Of a DNA stretch of 64,000 nucleotides, positions 1 through 9,624 are shown piece after piece; the stretch's first letter is position 1, and every line of letters begins with the position of its first letter. The DNA comes from Tenacibaculum sp. 190130A14a. GTDB taxonomy: Bacteria; Bacteroidota; Bacteroidia; Flavobacteriales; Flavobacteriaceae. Where the stretch lies: NCBI RefSeq assembly GCF_964048965.1, contig NZ_OZ040189.1, positions 620,001-684,000 on the forward strand, read 5' to 3'. The position numbers and the translations under genes are program-made. The notes below the pieces were generated by a model. It searched no databases. It was not told the origin of the DNA and worked only from the letters and a program-made list of their open reading frames with translations.

Positions 1-1
1 T

Positions 2-1231
2 ATTGATTTTGCTATTAAAAATAACTACAATAATAAAGTTGCTTTGAATGATATTGAAGCAGCGAAAAAAAGAAAATGGGAAACTACAGCAACAGGGTTA
101 CCTCAAATTAACGGAGTTGTAAATTACCAAAACAATTTAAAACAACAATTTCCAGGGGTTGACTTTAACAACGATGGTACCATTGATTTTGGAGCAAAGC
201 ACAATATTACAGGTACAGTTACTTTAAGTCAGTTATTGTTTGATGGATCTTATTTAGTAGGATTACAAGCAGCAAGAACCTATTTGAAAATTTCAGAACA
301 AGCAAAAGAGAAAACCGAATTAGCAACAAGAGAAGCTATTATCAATGCATACGGAAATGTATTGGTTGCTGAAGAGCGTATTGAAATACTAAAAGAAAAC
401 AAGAAAACTGTAGACCGTCAGTTAAAAGGTGCGGTAGAAGGATTTAAAGAAGGATTAACCGAAGAAGAAACGGTAGAGCAGTTTGAGATTACGCAAGGAA
501 ATATTATCAGTCAGCAAAGAAATGCTGATAGAAACAGAGAAATTGCGTATCAAATGTTAAACTTAGCTTTAGGAAATCCAATTGATACCAAGCTTACCTT
601 AACAGATGGTTTAGATGATTTAGTATTGAATAATACCGATTTAAACTTATTAGGAGAGTCATTTGATTTAGACAATCATATTGATTTTAGAATTGCACAA
701 AACGATAGAGAAAGTAAGCGTTTATTAATGAGGTTAGAAAAAAGTAAAGCTTTACCAAGCATCAATGCTTTTGTAAACTACTCAAGATTAGCCAACGCAA
801 ATAGTTTTGATTTCTTTAACTCATCGCAAGAATGGATTTCAACTTCTGTGTTCGGAGTAGGAATAAATGTACCAATTTTTAGCAGTTTAGGAAGAAGCGC
901 AAAAACAGCGCAAGCAAGAATTGCTTTAGAAAGTGCAGACATCCGTTTATCTGAAACTAAACAACGCTTAAACTTAGAAGCACAACAAGCAAAAAGCAAT
1001 TACCAATTAAGTATTGAAAATTACGAAACAGCTAAGAGAAACTTGGCATTAGCAACTCGTATTGAACGTAAGCAAAAGGTAAAGTTCGACGAAGGGGTTA
1101 CTACAAGTATCGATTTATTAGCTGCTCGTAACCAGTTGTACGGACAACAAAACAGCTATTTACAATCAATATTAAACATCATAGCCAATAAGGCAAAATT
1201 AGACAACGCATTAAATACACCAATAAAATAA
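2..1231 (+). CDS. TolC-family outer membrane efflux protein (5' end missing)
   Basis: Outer-membrane channel of a tripartite efflux pump. The reading frame is open to the left edge, so the signal peptide and roughly 40 N-terminal residues are outside the window; the TTG at 44 is internal, not a start. The visible 410 residues are rich in Ala, Gln, Lys and Glu in long helices, with the typical duplicated layout: two helical hairpin blocks separated by short beta stretches such as VTLSQLLFDG (around 215-245) and GINVPIFSSLG (around 860-890). It is followed after 11 bases by the adaptor gene and then by the RND pump, so the three form one operon. Its substrate cannot be told from sequence. Confidence 0.93.
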   Translation: MDFAIKNNYNNKVALNDIEAAKKRKWETTATGLPQINGVVNYQNNLKQQFPGVDFNNDGTIDFGAKHNITGTVTLSQLLFDGSYLVGLQAARTYLKISEQAKEKTELATREAIINAYGNVLVAEERIEILKENKKTVDRQLKGAVEGFKEGLTEEETVEQFEITQGNIISQQRNADRNREIAYQMLNLALGNPIDTKLTLTDGLDDLVLNNTDLNLLGESFDLDNHIDFRIAQNDRESKRLLMRLEKSKALPSINAFVNYSRLANANSFDFFNSSQEWISTSVFGVGINVPIFSSLGRSAKTAQARIALESADIRLSETKQRLNLEAQQAKSNYQLSIENYETAKRNLALATRIERKQKVKFDEGVTTSIDLLAARNQLYGQQNSYLQSILNIIANKAKLDNALNTPIK

Positions 1232-1242
1232 AATCAACTATA

Positions 1243-2424
1243 ATGAGAAAAATATATTCAATAGTATTACTATCTGTACTTTTAGCTTCATGTGGAGGTA
1301 ACAAAGAACAGTCTGTACAAGAAGTAATTGCTACCAATGATTTAGCTCAAATAAGAACAAAGAAAGCAGAGTTAGATACAAAACAGCAAGAATTAGCTGC
1401 AGAAATCAAACAATTAAACGATAAGATTTCTGAATTAGATACTAATAAAAAGATTCCATTAATTACCGTATTTTCTGCTAAAACAGCAGATTTTGTACAC
1501 TACTTAGAATTACAAGGAGATGTACAAACAAAACAAAATGTTTTGATTTACCCAGAAATGGCTGGGCAGTTAGTAAGCATCTATGTAAAAGAAGGGCAAA
1601 AGGTTGTAAAAGGACAAACCTTAGCTAAGATTGATGATGGAGGTTTAGGAAACCAGTTAGCACAAGTAGAAGCACAAGCGGCTTTAGCAAAAACTACTTA
1701 TGAGCGTCAAAAGAGATTGTGGGAGCAAAGAATTGGATCTGAGATTCAATACTTACAAGCAAAAACATCGTATGAAGCACAAAAGAATGCGGTAGATCAA
1801 TTAAAAAGACAATTAGGAAAGTCTGTAATTAGAGCACCATTTACTGGAGTAATTGATGATGTAATTAAAGAACAAGGAACGGTAGTAGCACCAGGAATGG
1901 GAGCAGAAGTTTTTAGAATTGTAAACTTAGGAGATATGTACATCGAAACAGATGTTCCTGAAAGTTATATTACGTCTATTAAAAAAGGAAAAAGTGTAGA
2001 GGTGGAGTTTCCAATCTTAGGAAAATCATTACAATCTACAGTGCGTCAAGCAGGAAACTTTATCAATCCAGCAAACAGAACTTTTAAAGTAGAAATTGGA
2101 GTTCCTAATAAAGATAGAACAATCAAACCAAACTTAACAGCGAAGTTGAAAATCAATGATTATACAAATCCAAAGGCAATTTTAATTCCACAGAGTATTA
2201 TTTCTGAAAATGCAAAAGGAGAGCAGTATATCTATGTAGTAAAAGATGTAAAAGATCAAAAAGGAGTTGCTAAGCAAGCAATTATTACTACTGGAAAAAC
2301 GCAAGGAGATGTTATTGAGGTTTTATCTGGAGTAGAAAACGGAGCTCAGATTGTAGAAGAAGGAGCTCGTAGTGTAAAAGATGGGCAAGAGGTGAAGATC
2401 TTAGCAGTTTCTCAAGCAAAATAA
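1243..2424 (+). CDS. RND efflux periplasmic adaptor (HlyD/AcrA family), lipoprotein
   Basis: Membrane-fusion protein linking the inner-membrane pump to TolC. The N-terminus is a lipoprotein signal (MRKIYSIVLLSVLLASCGG, lipid on Cys17). A predicted coiled coil follows (about residues 35-70), then the barrel-sandwich half with a biotinyl-like motif near GQLVSIYVKEGQKVVKGQ, a helical hairpin (residues 145-190) and the second half IRAPFTGVIDD. The C-terminal beta-barrel and membrane-proximal domains fill residues 225-390. The length of 393 aa is normal. It lies 23 bases before the pump gene. Family assignment is firm; substrate is unknown. Confidence 0.95.
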   Translation: MRKIYSIVLLSVLLASCGGNKEQSVQEVIATNDLAQIRTKKAELDTKQQELAAEIKQLNDKISELDTNKKIPLITVFSAKTADFVHYLELQGDVQTKQNVLIYPEMAGQLVSIYVKEGQKVVKGQTLAKIDDGGLGNQLAQVEAQAALAKTTYERQKRLWEQRIGSEIQYLQAKTSYEAQKNAVDQLKRQLGKSVIRAPFTGVIDDVIKEQGTVVAPGMGAEVFRIVNLGDMYIETDVPESYITSIKKGKSVEVEFPILGKSLQSTVRQAGNFINPANRTFKVEIGVPNKDRTIKPNLTAKLKINDYTNPKAILIPQSIISENAKGEQYIYVVKDVKDQKGVAKQAIITTGKTQGDVIEVLSGVENGAQIVEEGARSVKDGQEVKILAVSQAK

Positions 2425-2447
2425 TCAACTAAAGACTACACGTTAAA

Positions 2448-5400
2448 ATGACTGAAAAACAAAAAAAACAAGTCGATAAAGAGTTCGGTTTATCCTCTTG
2501 GGCAATTAATAATAAGACTACCATTTATGTAATGATGGTGATGATACTTATTATGGGTATTTCTGCCTTCTTAAGTATGCCAAGAGAGAACTTCCCAGAG
2601 ATTAGAGAAACTAAGATTTATATTAGTTCTGTATATCCAGGAAACACTGCCGAAGACATAGAAAAATTAATTACTGATCCGTTAGAAGACAAATTAAAAA
2701 CGGTAAGTAATGTGGTAGAGATTACTTCTACATCGCAAGAAGATTACTCAATGGTAGTGGTAGAGTTTGATGAAAATATTACCGTAGACCAAGCAAAGCA
2801 AAAGGTAAAAGACGAGATAGATCAAGAAACATCTGGTGAAGATTGGCCAACCTTTAACGGAGCTAAAGTAGAACCAAATGTGTTTGAATTGAGTATGTCT
2901 GAAGAAATGCCAATCTTAAATATCAACATCTCTGGAGATTATCCGGTAGATAAGTTAAAAGAGTTTGGGGAGTATTTAGAAGATGAGATTGAAGATTTAC
3001 CAGAGATTAAGAAAGTAGATATCCGTGGAGCAGAGGAGAAGGAAGTAGAGATTGCGGTAGATATTTATAAAATGATGGCTGCTCAGGTGAGTTTCCAAGA
3101 TATTATCAACTCGGTAAATGGAGGGAACTTAACCATGTCTGCTGGTAATTTAATTGCAAGTGGACAACGTAGAACCATTCGAATCTTAGGAGAAATAGAA
3201 GATCCACAAGAGTTACAAAACTTTGTAGTAAAATCTGAAAAAGGAAACTCTATTTACTTAAAAGATATTGCAAGTGTTTCTTTTAAAGATAAAGACAAAA
3301 CTACCTATGCACGTGAGTTCGGAGAAGCGGTAGTAATGCTTGATGTAAAGAAGCGTTCTGGTAAAAACATGGTAGAAGCAGCAGAGAAGATTCAAGTAAT
3401 TGTAAAGGATGCTAGAGAAAATGTTTTTCCAAGTAACTTAAAAGTTACGATTGCAAACGATCAATCATCAAAAACAATTGGTCAGGTAGATGACTTAGTA
3501 AACAACATTATTTTCGGGGTAATCTTAGTAGTATTAGTACTAATGTTTTTCCTTGGATTTAAAAATGCATTGTTCGTAGGATTTGCAATTCCAATGTCGA
3601 TGTTCATGTCCTTAATGATTTTAAGTTGGTTAGGATATACCATGAACACCATGATTCTTTTCGGATTAATTATGGGGCTTGGAATGTTAGTAGATAATGG
3701 TATTGTGGTTGTAGAAAACGTATACCGTTTAATGGATGAAGGAATGCCAAGAATTGAAGCGGCTAAAAAAGGTATTGGAGAAATTGCATTTCCAATTATC
3801 ATTTCTACAGCAACAACGGTAGCGGCATTTATTCCATTAGGAATGTGGCCTGGAGTAATGGGACAGTTTATGATTTACTTCCCAGTAACCTTATCAGTAG
3901 TATTAGGATCGTCTTTATTTGTAGCTATTTTCTTTAACTCTGTAATGGTATCTCAGTTTATGAGTGTAGAAGATAAAAACATGCCGTTAAAGAGAATTAT
4001 TACCTTATCGGCTATCATGGGAGTGATTGGGTTACTGATTATCATTTTTGGTGGAGCGTATAGAGCTTTAGGATCAATCATGGTATTTACAGCAATTATG
4101 TTATGGGTATATCGAATGGCTTTAAGACCATGGGCAAATGCATTTCAAAACAATGTGTTGCCACGTTGGGAACGTTTTTATGAAAGAGCGTTACGAGCTG
4201 CTTTAAAAGGATGGAGGCCGTATGTAATTACTCTAGGAACATTTCTTTTATTATTCTTTGCTTTTGGAGGGTTTGGAGCTTCAGTTCAAAGCCAGAGAAC
4301 AAAGGTAGAATTCTTCCCAGATAATACGCCAAATCAGATTATTGTTTATATCGAATATCCGCAAGGAACTGATATTGAGAAAACAAATCTGATTATGAAA
4401 GATTTGGAAGAACGTGTATACAACGTGTTGAATTCACCTGAATATATGCACGGTGATCATAATTTCTTAGTAGAAAGTGCAGTTTCTCAGGTTGGAGCAG
4501 GATCTGGAAATCCACAAACAGATGGTGGATCTACTGCAGAAATGCCACACAGAGGAAAGATTACCGCTTCTATGCGTGAGTATAAATACCGTGAAGGAGC
4601 AGATAGTAAGGAGTTACAAAAGAAAGTAACAGAGGCCTTAAAAGGAATTTATCCAGGATTGGCAATTTCTGTAGAAAAAGAAGCTGTTGGTCCACCAGCA
4701 GGATATCCTATTAATATTGAGTTAGAAGGAAAGGACTACGGAGAATTGATCAATACGGCAGAAAAAATGCGTGATTTTATCAATTCGAAAAGTATAGCTG
4801 GTATTGATGAGTTAAAGATTGATGTAAACAAATCTAAACCATCGATGTTGGTAAATGTAGACCGTAAAAAGGCTGGAGAATTAGGCGTAAATTCTTCTCA
4901 AGTAGGAAGTCAATTGCGTAATGCGATTTTCGGATCGAAAGCAGGTATTTATAAAGAAGACGGTGAAGATTATGATATCTATGTGCGTTTTAACAAGGAT
5001 AACAGGTATAATAAGAGTGCTATTTTCAATCAGAAAATAACCTTTAGAGATATGGCTTCTGGTCAAATCAAGGAGATTCCAGTATCGGCTATTGCGAAAC
5101 AAACCAATACCTCAGGATATAGCGCAATTAAACATAAAGATGTTAAGCGTGTGGTAACCGTGTATTCGGCATTGGCACCTGGGTATACAGATGCAGCAGC
5201 AATTGTAGCGCAGATTGAAAATGAAATGAAAACGTTTACGGAGCAACCAGATACTGTAAAGATTAATTATACTGGACAGATTGAAGAACAAAACAAGCAA
5301 ATGGCATTCTTAATGGGAGCGTTCTTTTCTGGACTTGGTTTGATTTTCTTAATCTTAATTTTCCAGTTCAACTCTGTTTCGAAGCCTGGAATTATCATGT

Positions 5401-5912
5401 TAGCGATTTTCTTAAGTTTAATTGGAGTGTTTGGAGGATTGATTATAACTGCAAAACCATTCGTAATTATGATGACCATGATGGGTATTATCTCGTTGGC
5501 GGGTATTGTAGTAAACAATGGGGTAGTCCTCTTAGATTATACCCAGTTATTAATTGATAGAAAGAAAGTTGAAAATGGTATTGCTGAAGATGATTATGTA
5601 GATGTAAATACCTTAGGAGAAGCAATCATTAGAGGAGGTAAAGCTCGTTTACGTCCGGTATTATTAACGGCAATTACGACCATCTTAGGATTAATTCCGT
5701 TAGCAACTGGATTCAATATTAACTTCTATACATTATTCAGTGAATTTAATCCACATATTTATATGGGAGGTGATAACGTAATTTTCTGGGGTCCATTAGC
5801 ATGGACAGTAATTTACGGATTATTCATAGCTACCTTCTTAACGTTAATTGTGGTTCCAATATTATTCTACCTAATAACACGTTTTAAAATGTGGTTGCGC
5901 AGAGTTATGTAA
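2448..5912 (+). CDS. RND efflux transporter permease (AcrB/CzcA-like)
   Basis: Proton-driven inner-membrane pump of the tripartite system. It is 1154 aa with the usual RND layout: TM1 near residues 25-45, a large periplasmic loop, a TM2-6 block from about 345 to 500, extra hydrophobic segments at 520-560, a second loop and a final TM block from about 950 to 1145. The TM4 signature GLGMLVDNGIVVVENVYR keeps one of the two acidic proton-relay residues of AcrB (the second Asp is Asn here), common in this subfamily. It is slightly longer than the usual 1020-1050 aa because of segments between the halves. A strong hairpin terminator follows the gene. Confidence 0.95.
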   Translation: MTEKQKKQVDKEFGLSSWAINNKTTIYVMMVMILIMGISAFLSMPRENFPEIRETKIYISSVYPGNTAEDIEKLITDPLEDKLKTVSNVVEITSTSQEDYSMVVVEFDENITVDQAKQKVKDEIDQETSGEDWPTFNGAKVEPNVFELSMSEEMPILNINISGDYPVDKLKEFGEYLEDEIEDLPEIKKVDIRGAEEKEVEIAVDIYKMMAAQVSFQDIINSVNGGNLTMSAGNLIASGQRRTIRILGEIEDPQELQNFVVKSEKGNSIYLKDIASVSFKDKDKTTYAREFGEAVVMLDVKKRSGKNMVEAAEKIQVIVKDARENVFPSNLKVTIANDQSSKTIGQVDDLVNNIIFGVILVVLVLMFFLGFKNALFVGFAIPMSMFMSLMILSWLGYTMNTMILFGLIMGLGMLVDNGIVVVENVYRLMDEGMPRIEAAKKGIGEIAFPIIISTATTVAAFIPLGMWPGVMGQFMIYFPVTLSVVLGSSLFVAIFFNSVMVSQFMSVEDKNMPLKRIITLSAIMGVIGLLIIIFGGAYRALGSIMVFTAIMLWVYRMALRPWANAFQNNVLPRWERFYERALRAALKGWRPYVITLGTFLLLFFAFGGFGASVQSQRTKVEFFPDNTPNQIIVYIEYPQGTDIEKTNLIMKDLEERVYNVLNSPEYMHGDHNFLVESAVSQVGAGSGNPQTDGGSTAEMPHRGKITASMREYKYREGADSKELQKKVTEALKGIYPGLAISVEKEAVGPPAGYPINIELEGKDYGELINTAEKMRDFINSKSIAGIDELKIDVNKSKPSMLVNVDRKKAGELGVNSSQVGSQLRNAIFGSKAGIYKEDGEDYDIYVRFNKDNRYNKSAIFNQKITFRDMASGQIKEIPVSAIAKQTNTSGYSAIKHKDVKRVVTVYSALAPGYTDAAAIVAQIENEMKTFTEQPDTVKINYTGQIEEQNKQMAFLMGAFFSGLGLIFLILIFQFNSVSKPGIIMLAIFLSLIGVFGGLIITAKPFVIMMTMMGIISLAGIVVNNGVVLLDYTQLLIDRKKVENGIAEDDYVDVNTLGEAIIRGGKARLRPVLLTAITTILGLIPLATGFNINFYTLFSEFNPHIYMGGDNVIFWGPLAWTVIYGLFIATFLTLIVVPILFYLITRFKMWLRRVM

Positions 5913-5931
5913 AAACATATTTGTTAACTAA

Positions 5932-5969
5932 AAAAAGGGTTGAAAGTCATCGTGCTTTCAGCCCTTTTT
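5932..5969. terminator. Bidirectional intrinsic terminator between RND pump and barrel gene
   Basis: A 15-bp stem (AAAAAGGGTTGAAAG pairing with CTTTCAGCCCTTTTT, one G-T pair) surrounds an 8-base loop. It is T-rich on the + side and A-rich on the other, so it can serve both convergent genes (pump ends at 5912, barrel gene ends at 6005). Confidence 0.85.
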
Positions 5970-6004
5970 ATTTTAATAAAGTTAGTTAATTTTTGAGATT
6001 CTTA

Positions 6005-8335
6005 TTAATCAGGTAAACGATCACGATCTCTTTTGGTTCTGTTAAATCGATAAATAAATGTCAATGATGAAAAGCGTCCGATAGGTCTTTCATAACGATA
6101 GGCGGTATAATCACTTCCAGTAATTAATTGTTTACGTACACGAGAATCAAAGATGTTGTTCATGTTTAAGGTTAAAGTTGCTTTATCATTCCAAAAATCC
6201 TTACTAATACCAATATTCGCTTGGTATTGAGCATCTGTAAATATTTGTCCGCTTTCCCTTTCTCCCTGGTAATTAAAACTTGTTTGAATGGTTAGTTTTG
6301 AAAACCTCATTCGAGAGTTTACACGAGTTGACCAATTGTTATCATCTACCATGTATATGCCTCGCTGTGTAAATGAAAAATAGTTAAATTCACTTGAGAG
6401 TCTCCACCATTTGTACGGAGAGAAACGTACTGCTAGTTCAGCTCCGAATCTTTTTTCAGTTCCTGAATTGATGGGTTTTGAAACTAGGGCACCAAAAGAA
6501 TTTGCTGTAACCAAGGTTTCAAATACATTGGTAGTTCGTTGAAAGTACACAGAAGGATTCACCGTAAACTTACTCCATCTTTTTAGAAAACCTAGTTCAA
6601 AAGAATTGGTATACATCGGGTCTAAATCTGGATTCCCAACTCGAATATTCCTACGGTCAGAAATTCCACCAAACGGATTCAAATGCCAGAAACTCGGACG
6701 ACGAATTCTTCTACTATAACTCAATTGTAAGTTAGTACCTTGACTAAAATTATACGTCAAATGCGCTGTTGGAAATAAATCGGTATAGCTCTTGTCAGTT
6801 CTAAATTGATCCTTTCTATCAGTACTTCCAGTGTTGGCATGTTCAGCACGTAATCCTAATAAATATTGTAGTTTGTTTTTTCTATTTCCATATTGAACAT
6901 AGGCTCCGTAAATACGTTCTTGATATCGTAATAAGTTATCTAAACTGTCCACTAAAACAGTATTGTCCCAAACCTTATAATCGCTATCAATATTTCTGAT
7001 TTCTCCTTTAATACCCATTTCTACATGAGATTTTTCACTAATAGGGAGTTTAAAGTCTGATTGAAATAAGAAGTCTTTACTACTTTCAATGTCTCTACTT
7101 TTTAAAGTATTGGTTGTTGGGTTTACAGGAAATACTTGTTGCTCTTTTACCATTTCATTTTCGTCATCATTCCAGAAATCGTATTGAAGATTTAGCGTAA
7201 ACTTTTGGCCTTTTTTATCGAAGGTTTTTACATAGTTAAACTCAATTTGATTTGCTTTTTGAGGTTCTCTATAAAACTCTTGCGTAGCAAGTTTACTATC
7301 GGTTTGTTGTGCGCTGTTTAAAAAATCAAACTCATATGAAACACTGTTCTTACTTAAGTTGTTTCTATGATAATAACTTAAGGTAATGGTGTTTTGATCG
7401 TTGATATAATAATCGCTTCCAAAATAAATATTAAAAGTACTTCTGCTACGAGTGCTTTCAGTTGTTCTGTTTGAAAAAGAAATAGGTGTATTGGTATTAT
7501 CGAAGTTTGTTCTATTTAAAAAACCACTTCCATCAAATTTCATATAGCGATATCCAAGGTTAGAAAATAAATTGAATTTTTCCTTTTTGTAGTTTACGTT
7601 ATAGTTAATACTATGATTGTCAGGAATACCTGCCGTTAACTGTAAAGAACTACCAAAGCGCCCTTTTTTATTCTTTTTAAGAATGATATTGATAATTCCA
7701 GCAGTTCCTTCTGCATCGTATTTTGCAGATGGATTAGTAATTACTTCGACCTTTTCAATATTTTCTGAAGGAATAGATTCTAATCCGTTGTTCGCAGTTA
7801 AAACAGAAGGTCTACCATTAATTAAGATACGCACGTTAGGATTCCCTCTCAAGCTAATTCCTCCTTCAATATCAACATTTACAGAAGGAACATTGTTTAA
7901 AATATCATTAACAGATCCTCCTTTAGAAATGAGATCTTTTCCAACATTAAAAACACGTTTGTCTAATTTGTATTCTGTGGTAGATTTTTCTGCAGTTATT
8001 TCGATTTCATCCAGTTTTTCAGCATCTTCTTCTAAGAAGAAGGTAGGAATTGTTTGGTTTTTACCTAATGAGATATTTTGAATAGACTTGTTTTTAAAGC
8101 CAATGAATTCAACTTTAACATTATAGGTTCCTTTTTTTACTTTTATAGTATATTGTCCGTTTTGATCAGTGGTTTCTCCAGCAATGATTTGTTGGGTTGT
8201 TGGGTTTGTTAAAATAACAGTCGCAAATTCTAAGGGTTGATTAGAATTTTGTTCAAGTACCTTTCCTTTTACGGTTATTTGAGCTGTTAAGACTACAGAG
8301 CTCAATAAAATGAGCATGCAGATTAAATTTTTCAT
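6005..8335 (-). CDS. TonB-receptor-like outer membrane beta-barrel protein (OMP_b-brl_3 family)
   Basis: A 776-aa outer-membrane protein. After a signal peptide (MKNLICMLILLSSVVLTAQ) comes a carboxypeptidase-regulatory-like beta domain (residues 20-105), then a plug-like domain with the motif NVPSVNVDIEGGISLRGNPN and GTAGIINIILKK (about 145-220), then a long beta-barrel rich in aromatic strands ending near YRFNRTKRDRD. This matches the Bacteroidetes outer membrane beta-barrel family related to TonB-dependent receptors; the ligand is unknown. It is transcribed divergently from a LytS-type kinase and LytTR regulator, with a direct repeat between them that may be the regulator's operator. A second copy of this type, also beside a LytS/LytTR pair, lies at 34281-36653. 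Confidence 0.88.
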   Translation of the reverse strand: MKNLICMLILLSSVVLTAQITVKGKVLEQNSNQPLEFATVILTNPTTQQIIAGETTDQNGQYTIKVKKGTYNVKVEFIGFKNKSIQNISLGKNQTIPTFFLEEDAEKLDEIEITAEKSTTEYKLDKRVFNVGKDLISKGGSVNDILNNVPSVNVDIEGGISLRGNPNVRILINGRPSVLTANNGLESIPSENIEKVEVITNPSAKYDAEGTAGIINIILKKNKKGRFGSSLQLTAGIPDNHSINYNVNYKKEKFNLFSNLGYRYMKFDGSGFLNRTNFDNTNTPISFSNRTTESTRSRSTFNIYFGSDYYINDQNTITLSYYHRNNLSKNSVSYEFDFLNSAQQTDSKLATQEFYREPQKANQIEFNYVKTFDKKGQKFTLNLQYDFWNDDENEMVKEQQVFPVNPTTNTLKSRDIESSKDFLFQSDFKLPISEKSHVEMGIKGEIRNIDSDYKVWDNTVLVDSLDNLLRYQERIYGAYVQYGNRKNKLQYLLGLRAEHANTGSTDRKDQFRTDKSYTDLFPTAHLTYNFSQGTNLQLSYSRRIRRPSFWHLNPFGGISDRRNIRVGNPDLDPMYTNSFELGFLKRWSKFTVNPSVYFQRTTNVFETLVTANSFGALVSKPINSGTEKRFGAELAVRFSPYKWWRLSSEFNYFSFTQRGIYMVDDNNWSTRVNSRMRFSKLTIQTSFNYQGERESGQIFTDAQYQANIGISKDFWNDKATLTLNMNNIFDSRVRKQLITGSDYTAYRYERPIGRFSSLTFIYRFNRTKRDRDRLPD

Positions 8336-8451
8336 TTCGTTTAATTTGAGTTATGCCACAAATGTGAAGCATTCTGTCAAGCGCTATTCTATTAGTAGAT
8401 GAATACCCAGAGAAAGTCGACGATCTACGTTGTTTTTTGATGTTGATTAGT

Positions 8452-8486
8452 TTTAGGAGTCAAAAAGAGATGTTTAGGAGGTAAAA
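8452..8486. promoter_or_regulatory. 14-bp direct repeat, 21-bp period; candidate LytTR operator
   Basis: TTTAGGAGTCAAAA at 8452-8465 is repeated as TTTAGGAGGTAAAA at 8473-8486, with 12 of 14 bases identical. The period of 21 bp equals two helical turns, the spacing typical of LytTR-domain operators, and the site lies between the divergent barrel gene and the LytS/LytTR pair. Binding by the regulator at 9625 is an inference. Confidence 0.5.
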
Positions 8487-8505
8487 GCTAAGTTTCGTCT
8501 ACTCA

Positions 8506-8538
8506 TTGTAGATTTTGAGGGAATAGCGTTTATTTTTG
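8506..8538 (+). promoter_or_regulatory. Promoter of the LytS/LytTR pair
   Basis: TTG at 8506-8508 and TATTTTTG at 8531-8538 are 22 bases apart, matching the Bacteroidetes -33/-7 consensus. The -7 element ends only 7 bases before the start codon, so the leader would be very short. Confidence 0.55.
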
Positions 8539-8545
8539 TGGTGAT

Positions 8546-9622
8546 ATGGATGCACTACAAAAATTTTCTGAATACATTAGAAAGAACCAATATGCTCGTC
8601 ATGTATTATTTTGGTTTATACTTTTTAGTTTAGATCTGCTAAGAGATATTATTATTAATGATAAGAATCAACATTTTACTATTGTTGAAGCCTTGATATT
8701 TAATGGTATAAGTTTTATAACTCAAATAATAGCGGCCTATTTTGTTGCTTATGTTTGGATACCAAAATTTATAAAAGCTAAAAAATATCTGCTTTCTATA
8801 ATAGTGTTTTTAGGAGCGTTCTATCTGTTTGGAGTATTGAGTAGAGTTTTGGTAGTTCATGTGGCGGAGCCTTTGGTGAGAATACCTCCATTTGAACAAG
8901 AATCTATTCAAGAAATTTTCTCCGATTATAGATGGTTGCTAGCTAAATATATTCCTACCATTTTACTAAATGTTTTAGTGTTTGTTGCGGTGAAGTATTA
9001 TTTTGAAGATTCAAGAGAAAAATCAAAAAAACTAACGCTAGCAAAAGAAAAGTCAGAAATAGAATTAAAAACATTAAAAGGACAATTGAATCCACACTTT
9101 TTATTCAATACCTTGAATAATATTTATTCACTTTCTGTTATTAATTCACCTAAAACTTCTACATCTATTAGTAAGCTTTCAGAGATTTTAGATCATGTTT
9201 TATATCGATGTAATGGGAAGTATGTATTGTTATCAAGTGAAATAGAGTTGTTAAAGAATTTTATAGAGCTAGAAAAGTTACGATACGATGAGCGATTGAA
9301 AGTTACATTTACAGAAGATATAGAAAATGATACAGAGATACCGCCATTGATTTTGTTGTCTTTAGTAGAGAACGCCTTTAAGCATGGAGCAGGAGAAGAT
9401 AGTGGTTCTCCAGAAATCCATATTCATGTATCCAATAAAGATGCTAAATTTGTTTTTAAAATAAACAATACGATTTCTAAAGATTATCAATCAAATAATA
9501 AGGGAAATCTAGGCTTGTTAAATGTGAAAAAACAACTAGATTTGATTTATAATGATGCATATGAATTGACTATTGGAGGAACAGAAAGTACATTTGAAGT
9601 AACATTAATGGTGAATCAGTAA
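8546..9622 (+). CDS. LytS-type sensor histidine kinase
   Basis: A 358-aa inner-membrane kinase of the His_kinase (LytS/YehU) family. Four hydrophobic segments fill residues 20-150, a short helical linker follows, and the phosphoacceptor motif LNPHFLFNTLNNI places the active His at residue 184. An ATP-binding N-box-like stretch, LLSLVENAFKHG, lies near residue 270 and a glycine motif NLGLLNVKKQL near 320. There is no recognisable extracellular sensor domain, as usual for this group. The LytTR regulator begins 2 bases after the stop, so the pair is co-translated. The divergent neighbour is a TonB-receptor-like barrel, a likely target or partner (inference). Confidence 0.93.
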   Translation: MDALQKFSEYIRKNQYARHVLFWFILFSLDLLRDIIINDKNQHFTIVEALIFNGISFITQIIAAYFVAYVWIPKFIKAKKYLLSIIVFLGAFYLFGVLSRVLVVHVAEPLVRIPPFEQESIQEIFSDYRWLLAKYIPTILLNVLVFVAVKYYFEDSREKSKKLTLAKEKSEIELKTLKGQLNPHFLFNTLNNIYSLSVINSPKTSTSISKLSEILDHVLYRCNGKYVLLSSEIELLKNFIELEKLRYDERLKVTFTEDIENDTEIPPLILLSLVENAFKHGAGEDSGSPEIHIHVSNKDAKFVFKINNTISKDYQSNNKGNLGLLNVKKQLDLIYNDAYELTIGGTESTFEVTLMVNQ

Positions 9623-9624
9623 GT

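Noticed and set aside
7617..8081. 154-codon frame on the plus strand within the first barrel gene
   Set aside because: It is opposite the plug domain of a clear receptor gene; its composition reflects codon use of the real gene.
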